Source: CAZUCD01 sp964618855 (lineage in GTDB: Bacteria > Sumerlaeota > Sumerlaeia > SLMS01 > JANRJK01). From it: a stretch of DNA of 28,265 bases. Below are positions 23,776-28,265 of the stretch, piece by piece. Location of the stretch: the NCBI GenBank assembly GCA_964618855.1, contig CAZUCD010000035.1:1-28265 (forward strand), given 5' to 3'. Under the pieces are notes generated by a model that was given only the letters and a program-made list of their open reading frames with translations, made no database searches and was not told the origin of the DNA. A program made the translations under genes and the position numbers. Every line of letters begins with the position of its first letter. Within the stretch, counting starts at the first letter, position 1.

Positions 23776-24195
23776 TCAGCCGAGGAATGTCCAGTTGCCG
23801 ATCACCGGGTAGCGGTAGTTCTCGCCGTTGTAGCTCTTCATCGCCGCGATGACGCGGATGATGATCAGCGCAATGCCAACCGGCAGGGCCAGCAACCCGC
23901 CAACTCCGCACGTGACGACCGCCAGCACGATCACGATGATCGCGGCGACCCATTGCCCGACGAGCATGTTGAGCGACTGCTTGATCGCCTCGACGACGAA
24001 ACCGGGCTCCTTGTCCTTCATCATGAAGTACATCACGATGATGCCGACGGTCCCGAGGATGCCCGTCGCGCCGTCCGCAAGCGGAAGCACATGCGCAATC
24101 GCGGCCTTCAGTCTCGCATCGGGGTTGGAGCTACCGTCGGCGCCCCCGGCCGACCCGGAATCGAATGGCGTGGGGGGTGGTGGCATGTCGGACAT
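23776..24195 (-). CDS. Small membrane protein, DUF4870-like
   Basis: The 139-residue product opens MSDMPPPPTPFDSG, a disordered Pro/Gly/Ser stretch, then has three hydrophobic segments: LGTVGIIVMYFMMK, LVGQWVAAIIVIVLAVVTCGVGGLL and LPVGIALIIIRVIAAM. Between the first two is DKEPGFVVEAIKQSLNMLVG, very close to the loop 'KDxxPFVxxHxxQALNFQI' that defines DUF4870/Tic20-like membrane proteins, so the fold is likely. The role of this family is unknown. The start at 24195 has AAAGGTC about 11 bases upstream; the frame extends further, but that part looks non-coding. The gene is divergent from the DUF507 gene (83 bases between starts, room for two promoters) and convergent with the secreted-repeat protein. 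Confidence 0.8.
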   Translation of the reverse strand: MSDMPPPPTPFDSGSAGGADGSSNPDARLKAAIAHVLPLADGATGILGTVGIIVMYFMMKDKEPGFVVEAIKQSLNMLVGQWVAAIIVIVLAVVTCGVGGLLALPVGIALIIIRVIAAMKSYNGENYRYPVIGNWTFLG

Positions 24196-24278
24196 GATGG
24201 GGACTTGACCTTTCGCCGGAATGCGGCTGTTTGGGACTCGAAAACCATGGGGAAGGGCGGACACGCACGGGCGCAACC

Positions 24279-24563
24279 ATGAACCCTTTGATGAAACTCT
24301 CCGAGGAACGCATCCGCCACATCGCGCGCAAGGCCGCGGCGGACATGCTGGCGCGGCGCGCCGTCGAGACAAAGCTCGGCGAGGACGGCCTCTCCCGCAG
24401 GATCGGCTCCGCGATGCGCAACCGCGTCCACATCGAGGAGGAGGCCGACCGCGAGGCGCGCGAGGCCATCCGCCGCCGCGTCAAGCCCCTGCGCGAGGGA
24501 ACGCCCGAGTTCCTCGCGGAACTTCAGCGCCTGAAGACCGAGATCGCCCGGCGCCGGCTCTGA
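24279..24563 (+). CDS. DUF507 family protein
   Basis: A 94-residue, all-helical, highly charged protein. LSEERIRHIARKAAADML near the start, the middle HIEEEADREAREAIRR, and the end KPLREGTPEFLAELQRL match the DUF507 layout (LSxDRIxxLA...R.I...P.GSPEW...). The family is small, cytoplasmic, widespread and of unknown function. The start could be 24279 (MNPLMKL) or 24291 (MKLSEER); the latter is where many relatives begin, but neither has a convincing ribosome binding site. It is followed 35 bases later by the tRNA-Glu gene on the opposite strand. Confidence 0.78.
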   Translation: MNPLMKLSEERIRHIARKAAADMLARRAVETKLGEDGLSRRIGSAMRNRVHIEEEADREAREAIRRRVKPLREGTPEFLAELQRLKTEIARRRL

Positions 24564-24598
24564 GCCCGTCGTCCGTGCGCCGATGTCCCAATGGGTGA

Positions 24599-24676
24599 TG
24601 GTGGTCCCAACGGGATTCGAACCCGTGTTTCAGCCTTGAAAGGGCCGCGTCCTGGGCCAGGCTAGACGATAGGACC
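24599..24676 (-). tRNA. tRNA-Glu (UUC)
   Basis: The minus strand folds as a full cloverleaf. The acceptor is GGTCCTA with TGGGACC (one G-U), then discriminator A and an encoded CCA end (24599-24601). The D-arm is GTC/GAC, the anticodon loop is CTTTCAA with anticodon TTC, and the T-arm is ACGGG-TTCGAAT-CCCGT. The GTTCGAATCCC T-loop and the TTC anticodon identify glutamate. It is a single gene with no other RNA next to it. Confidence 0.95.
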
Positions 24677-25209
24677 ACAAGCCCGGCGTGCCCTGCGCCG
24701 GAAGGCCGCAGAGTGAGCCCCCGCCCCCCTCCCCCCGTCAAGTCCGGAAACCACCCGAAAACAGGGACAGGAACTATTTATTGCCGTCCCGCCCCCGGCG
24801 AAGGCGTGGCAGTTGCCTTCCGAAGAGCGAGAATGAGACGAAGGGGTTGCGGGGCCGGCATCGGTTCTGACTGCACGGGCAAGATGCCCGTGCCACCCTA
24901 ACCCCGAAAACCGGGACAGGAACTATTTATTGCCGTCCCGCTCCCGGCGAAGGCTGGGCATTTGCCTTCCGAGAGGCGAGAATGAGACGCAGGGGTTGCG
25001 GGGCTGGCATCGGTTCTGACTGCACGGGCAAGATGCCCGTGCCACCCTGATCAGGAACTGGGACGGTAACCATCGACTGCTCGGCCACTTGACTCACGGC
25101 GATTTGCCCCGGGTCCGCGCTGCAAACAGGTATCCCTTGAGGCGACGCCTCTCCATCGCGCTAGCCTCACCCTCGATTCCGACTCCACGGCCCCACATCC
25201 ACGCCCTCC
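24677..25209. other. Gene-free stretch dominated by a duplicated intergenic element
   Basis: This is about 530 bases without a gene. It contains 77 bases upstream of the tRNA, two 149-base tandem units (24754-25048) and about 160 further bases before the LivG-type gene. A short 'CAGGAACT..GGGACGG' at 25050-25065 may be a remnant of a third unit. Confidence 0.7.
24754..25048. repeat. Two direct copies of a 149-base intergenic unit with internal palindrome
   Basis: Copy 1 starts at 24754 and copy 2 at 24903. The period is 149 bases throughout with no indel, and I count about ten base differences. Each copy begins CCCGAAAAC, contains GGGACAGGAACTATTTATTG with a downstream GTCCC pairing with the first GGGAC, and ends with a perfect 9-base stem, GCACGGGCA-AGA-TGCCCGTGC (24873-24893 and 25022-25042), then CACCCT. 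No transposase is present. The palindrome resembles dispersed intergenic repeats that I recall from Verrucomicrobiota and Planctomycetota genomes. Confidence 0.85.
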
Positions 25210-26010
25210 ATGTCATCCCGCGGTCCCGTCGTCCTTGATGTGTGCGCCGTGTCGAAGTTCTTCGGCGGCGTGAAGGCCGTGCAGCGCGCCTCGCTGCAGG
25301 TGACGAAGGGCGAGATCGTCGCACTGATCGGCCCGAACGGGGCGGGCAAGACGACGCTCTTCAACACGATCACGGGCCTGATCCCGCCGACCGAGGGCGC
25401 GATCCGCTTCACCACCGAGGCCGGCCCGAGGGAGCTCCAGGGCCTCCGCCCCGACCAGATCCACGAACTCGGCATCAGCCGCACGTTCCAGAACATCCGC
25501 CTCTTCGCGAACATGACGTCGCTGGACAACGTGAAGCTGGGCTGCCACGGCAACGGCAGGATGGGGCTCCTTGGCGCGATGTTCCGTCCCCCCGCCAAGA
25601 CGCGCGAGGAAATCGAGATCGAGGTCCGCGCGATGCAGGCGATGCGCCTGGTCGACCTGTGCACGTGCTGCCACGGCCGCGCGGGCAGCCTCCCCTACGG
25701 CCACCAGCGCCGCCTGGAAATCGCGCGCGCGCTGGCTGGGGGGCCGTCCCTCCTGCTCCTCGACGAGCCCGCGGCGGGCATGAACCCCACCGAGACGGAG
25801 GAACTCTCCGCCCTCATCCGCCGCGTCCGCGACCTCGGCATCACCGTGCTCCTGATCGAGCACGACATGCACCTCGTCATGAAGCTGAGCGACTACATCT
25901 ATGTGCTCGACCATGGCGAGATCATCGCACAGGGCGTCGCAAGGGACGTGCAGCGCGACCCGCGCGTGATCGAGGCCTACCTCGGGAGCGCGGCCGCACA
26001 GACCGCATGA
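25210..26010 (+). CDS. livG: ABC transporter ATP-binding protein, LivG type (branched-chain amino acid)
   Basis: This 266-residue ATPase powers import across the inner membrane. Motifs are Walker A GPNGAGKT (41-48), Q-loop SRTFQNIRLF (90-99, Gln94), signature LPYGHQRRLEIARAL (161-175), Walker B LLLLDEPAAG (181-190) with catalytic Glu186, and switch His218 (LIEHDMHLV). The FFGGVKAVQ opening, the RTFQNIRLF loop and MNPTETEEL after Walker B are characteristic of LivG/BraF in the high-affinity branched-chain amino acid system. The partners (LivF, LivH, LivM, LivJ/K) are not in the window: repeats and a tRNA lie upstream and an unrelated phosphatase downstream. The subunits may be encoded elsewhere or the substrate may differ. 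The stop overlaps the next start by 4 bases (ATGA). Confidence 0.85.
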   Translation: MSSRGPVVLDVCAVSKFFGGVKAVQRASLQVTKGEIVALIGPNGAGKTTLFNTITGLIPPTEGAIRFTTEAGPRELQGLRPDQIHELGISRTFQNIRLFANMTSLDNVKLGCHGNGRMGLLGAMFRPPAKTREEIEIEVRAMQAMRLVDLCTCCHGRAGSLPYGHQRRLEIARALAGGPSLLLLDEPAAGMNPTETEELSALIRRVRDLGITVLLIEHDMHLVMKLSDYIYVLDHGEIIAQGVARDVQRDPRVIEAYLGSAAAQTA

Positions 26011-26819
26011 GCCACGACGCCGGGGAGCTCCTCCCATTCATCGAGGAGACGGCCCGTGCCGCCGGTGCCATCCACATGCGGCACTTCCGCCGCCTGGACG
26101 GCTATGAGCGCAAGGCGGCCAACGATTTCGTCACGATTGCCGACCGCGAGTCCGAGGACGAGATCGCCCGCCGCATACGCGCGCGATTCCCGGGGCATGC
26201 GCTGATGCTGGAGGAGGCCGGCGGCGAGCCCGACGAGTCCACCTGGATCGTCGATCCCGTGGACGGCACGACGAACTATGCGCACGGCCTGAGGCTCTTC
26301 GCCGTGAGCATCGCGTTCGTGCACCGGGGGGTGCCGCTCGCTGGGGGCATCTTCGCGCCTGCCCTGGGCGAGTACTACTCCGTCGCGCGCGGGCACGGGT
26401 CATGGCGGAACGGGACGGAGCGCCTGCGCGTCTCCCGGGCCGCGGCGCTCGCGGACGCCCTCGTCGTGACGGGATTCCCCTACAATCGCGCCGCCGTGCT
26501 CGACGGCCTGATGGGGATGATGGGCCGCGCGCTCTCGCACTCGCAGGGGTGCCTGCGCCTCGGCGCCGCGACGCTGGACATGGCCGCCGTCGCCGCCGGG
26601 CACCTCGACGTCTTCTACGAGTACAACCTGAAGCCGTGGGACGTCGCCGCCGGGATGCTCCTCATCGAGGAGGCGGGGGGACGCGTGACGGACTTCGCGG
26701 GCGGGGCATACTCCGTGACCTCGCCGAACACGACGCTCGCCACGAACGGCCACCTCCACGCGGAGGCCGTCGCCCGCATCACGGGTGACTTCGCGCGCGC
26801 GTTCCCGCCGGTCTACTGA
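26007..26819 (+). CDS. suhB: Inositol monophosphatase family protein
   Basis: The 270-residue Mg2+-dependent phosphatase hydrolyses myo-inositol phosphates or related sugar/nucleotide phosphates in the cytoplasm. Conserved metal sites are visible: LMLEEAGGE (Glu69/Glu70), WIVDPVDGTTNYAHG (Asp83, Asp86 and the GTTN phosphate-binding loop) and KPWDVAAGMLLIEEAGG (Asp212). The length is normal for SuhB. The frame is open through the whole LivG gene, but the family N-terminus and the ATGA overlap place the start at 26007, implying translational coupling to LivG. Sister families (CysQ, HisN, FBPase IV) are not excluded, so the substrate is uncertain. The symbol refers to the family. Confidence 0.85.
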   Translation: MSHDAGELLPFIEETARAAGAIHMRHFRRLDGYERKAANDFVTIADRESEDEIARRIRARFPGHALMLEEAGGEPDESTWIVDPVDGTTNYAHGLRLFAVSIAFVHRGVPLAGGIFAPALGEYYSVARGHGSWRNGTERLRVSRAAALADALVVTGFPYNRAAVLDGLMGMMGRALSHSQGCLRLGAATLDMAAVAAGHLDVFYEYNLKPWDVAAGMLLIEEAGGRVTDFAGGAYSVTSPNTTLATNGHLHAEAVARITGDFARAFPPVY

Positions 26820-26964
26820 TCGCCCGCCGGACGGTCCGGCCAGGTCGCGGAGCCCCGCCCCACGGGCCCCCATTCCCTTGCGCTTGCCCGCCGCGGGGGT
26901 CGAGGCTTCGCCCGGGAGCGCAATCCCGCAGCCATCCATCCCGGTCCCGCCGCACAACAACGCA

Positions 26965-28265
26965 ATGACGTCCCCATCGCGCACATGGCTGATCCTAGGA
27001 ATCGACGCGCTGCTGCTGGCGCTGTCGTTCTTCCTCGCCTACAGCCTGCGCTTCGACTTCTCGATCCCCGCGAACTATGACGAGTGGGACTACGCCACGC
27101 AGATGAAGATGCTGGCGCCGTGGGTGGTTGCCTCGCACCTCGCCCTGCTCTGGATGCTCAAGCTGTACCGCGGGCTGCTGAAGTACGTCGGCCTGACGGA
27201 GCTGCGCGCGATCGGCATCGCAGGGATCGTGCACCTGGCCGTGTGGCTCGCGATCGACGTCTCGATCGACCGGCAGCCCGGCCTCCTCGGCCTGCCGCTC
27301 TCCCCCGACGACAACACGGTCATGCGCGTCCCGTTCTCCGTGCTGCTCTACTACGCCGTGCTCGCCATCGTGGCCATCGGCGCGTTTCGCATGACGCCAA
27401 GGCTGTGGGCGGAAACCGTCCGTTCCCGCCCGGACACGAGCCTGCCGCGGACGCTCATCGTCGGCGCTGGTGACACGGGCGCGAGCCTCATCGCCGCGAT
27501 CCGCCGCGAGCCCGAACCCACGCTCAACATCATCTGCATCGTCACGATCTTTCAGGAACGCGTCGGCCGCATCATCTCGGACGTGCCGGTGGTTGCCATG
27601 CTGGACCGTCTGGGCGAGGTCATCGCGCGCGAGCAGATCGACCTCGTCCTCATTGCGCTCGACGAGCAGACCCCCGCCCGCCTCCGCGAGGTCGTGCAGG
27701 CATGCGAAACGGCGAAGGTCGGCTTCAGGATCGTCCCCTCGATCACCAACATCGTCGGCGGCGAGGTCGAGATCGGCCGCATGCGCCCGATCGAGGTCGA
27801 GGACCTCCTCGGACGGCCCCCGCACGAGCTGCCATTCGTCCCCGCCAAGAGCCCGCTCCGCGGGGAGGTCGTTCTCGTCACCGGCGCCGGGGGCAGCATC
27901 GGGTCGGAACTCTGCCGCCAGGTGGCCGCATGCGAGCCCGCACGGCTCATCCTGCTCGGCAAGGGGGAGAACAGCCTCTTCGACATCGCCACCGAACTCC
28001 GCACCTCGCGCCCCGCCCTCGCCATCGAGACCGTCGTCGCCGACATCAGGGACGCCGGGGACATGCGCAGGTTGTTCGAGGCGCACCGGCCCGCGTACGT
28101 GTTCCACGCGGCCGCGCACAAGCACGTCCCCCTCATGGAGCGCCAGCCCGCCGAGGCCGTTCGCAACAACGTCCTCGGCACGGCCACCCTCGCGCACCTC
28201 GCGGACAAGTTTGGCTGCCGCGCCTTCGTCCTCATCTCCACCGACAAGGCCGTGCGCCCCACGAG
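26965..28265 (+). CDS. CapD/WbpM/PglF-type nucleotide-sugar 4,6-dehydratase, partial at right edge
   Basis: The first 433 codons are visible and the gene continues beyond the window (the family is usually 600-650 residues). The start MTSPSRTWLILGIDALLLA leads into about four TM segments (residues about 8-25, 50-68, 82-100, 122-143) with LRFDF after the first, as in WbpM. A first Rossmann region has TLIVGAGDTGASL (near 161). The short-chain-dehydrogenase catalytic domain begins VVLVTGAGGSIGSELCRQ (near 301), followed by AAAHKHVPLME and ISTDKAVRPT at the end. Such inner-membrane enzymes convert UDP-GlcNAc to UDP-4-keto-6-deoxy sugars for O-antigen, capsule or protein glycosylation. It fits the glycan genes at 19561-22600, though it is a separate unit 145 bases after the phosphatase gene. 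No clear Shine-Dalgarno is seen. Confidence 0.9.
   Translation, partial: MTSPSRTWLILGIDALLLALSFFLAYSLRFDFSIPANYDEWDYATQMKMLAPWVVASHLALLWMLKLYRGLLKYVGLTELRAIGIAGIVHLAVWLAIDVSIDRQPGLLGLPLSPDDNTVMRVPFSVLLYYAVLAIVAIGAFRMTPRLWAETVRSRPDTSLPRTLIVGAGDTGASLIAAIRREPEPTLNIICIVTIFQERVGRIISDVPVVAMLDRLGEVIAREQIDLVLIALDEQTPARLREVVQACETAKVGFRIVPSITNIVGGEVEIGRMRPIEVEDLLGRPPHELPFVPAKSPLRGEVVLVTGAGGSIGSELCRQVAACEPARLILLGKGENSLFDIATELRTSRPALAIETVVADIRDAGDMRRLFEAHRPAYVFHAAAHKHVPLMERQPAEAVRNNVLGTATLAHLADKFGCRAFVLISTDKAVRPT

Noticed and set aside
24754..25048. CRISPR array
   Set aside because: There are only two units, in direct contact, with no distinct spacers between short repeats and no cas genes nearby.
26995..28197. 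Minus-strand open frame opposite the CapD-like gene
   Set aside because: The plus strand reads a full CapD/WbpM N-terminus with VTGAGGSIGSE and STDKAV motifs. The minus frame is Asp/Glu/Arg/Val-rich shadow.

Overview
The window is very GC-rich, densely coded DNA from a Gram-negative-type bacterium. It encodes lipoproteins with lipoboxes, many Sec-exported proteins, an O-antigen/capsule-type sugar dehydratase and a class D beta-lactamase. The gene content points to an uncultured large-genome lineage near Planctomycetota, Verrucomicrobiota, Sumerlaeota, Hydrogenedentota or Acidobacteriota: large secreted kelch/Asp-box, PPC/HYR/DNRLRE and TPR proteins, a Ser/Thr kinase fused to a cyclase-like domain, a PPi-type phosphofructokinase, DUF507, and a 'GCACGGGCA-AGA-TGCCCGTGC' intergenic palindrome. 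That placement is inference, because no rRNA or other phylogenetic marker gene is complete here. It looks like ordinary chromosome: one tRNA, no CRISPR array, no phage, no recognisable transposase.

Layout. The first 47 bases probably hold the start of an isoleucyl-tRNA synthetase gene leaving to the left. Bases 48-200 show no gene. A large exported kelch/Asp-box protein (201-3008, minus) is divergent from a PPi-dependent phosphofructokinase (3185-4519). A tightly coupled three-gene cassette follows (4571-9302): an SH3-type lipoprotein, a large unrecognised membrane protein and a membrane-anchored class III cyclase-like protein. It converges on a 1079-residue cyclase-like/Ser-Thr kinase/TM/TPR fusion (9369-12608, minus). 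The two cyclase-like domains are clear paralogues and share the same departures from the canonical active site. I consider this locus the best candidate for an undescribed (signalling) system.

After a 480-base gene-free stretch with a perfect DnaA-box 9-mer come a histone H1-like Lys/Ala protein (13089-13283), a secreted PPC/HYR/double-DNRLRE protein (13605-15743) ending in a textbook terminator, and an exported TPR protein (15942-18515). Next is a lipoprotein class D beta-lactamase (18697-19494), then a polysaccharide pyruvyl transferase, a GT4 glycosyltransferase and a PHP phosphoesterase overlapping by 4 bases each (19561-22600). A secreted TGPxG-repeat protein (22766-23686) converges on a small DUF4870-like membrane protein (23776-24195, minus). 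That gene is divergent from a DUF507 protein (24279-24563), which is followed by tRNA-Glu(UUC) (minus).

The gene-free stretch 24677-25209 holds two head-to-tail copies of a 149-base unit. The right end has a LivG-type ABC ATPase overlapping an inositol-monophosphatase-family gene, then the first 433 codons of a CapD/WbpM/PglF-type nucleotide-sugar 4,6-dehydratase running off the edge. Surface-glycan synthesis and modification is a recurring theme in the right half (pyruvyl transferase, GT4, CapD-like). The left half is dominated by exported proteins of unknown role and signalling proteins.

Many genes here lack a strong Shine-Dalgarno, and 4-base ATGA (or TTGA) overlaps are frequent, so several start sites rest on signal peptides, overlaps and family N-termini rather than on ribosome binding sites.
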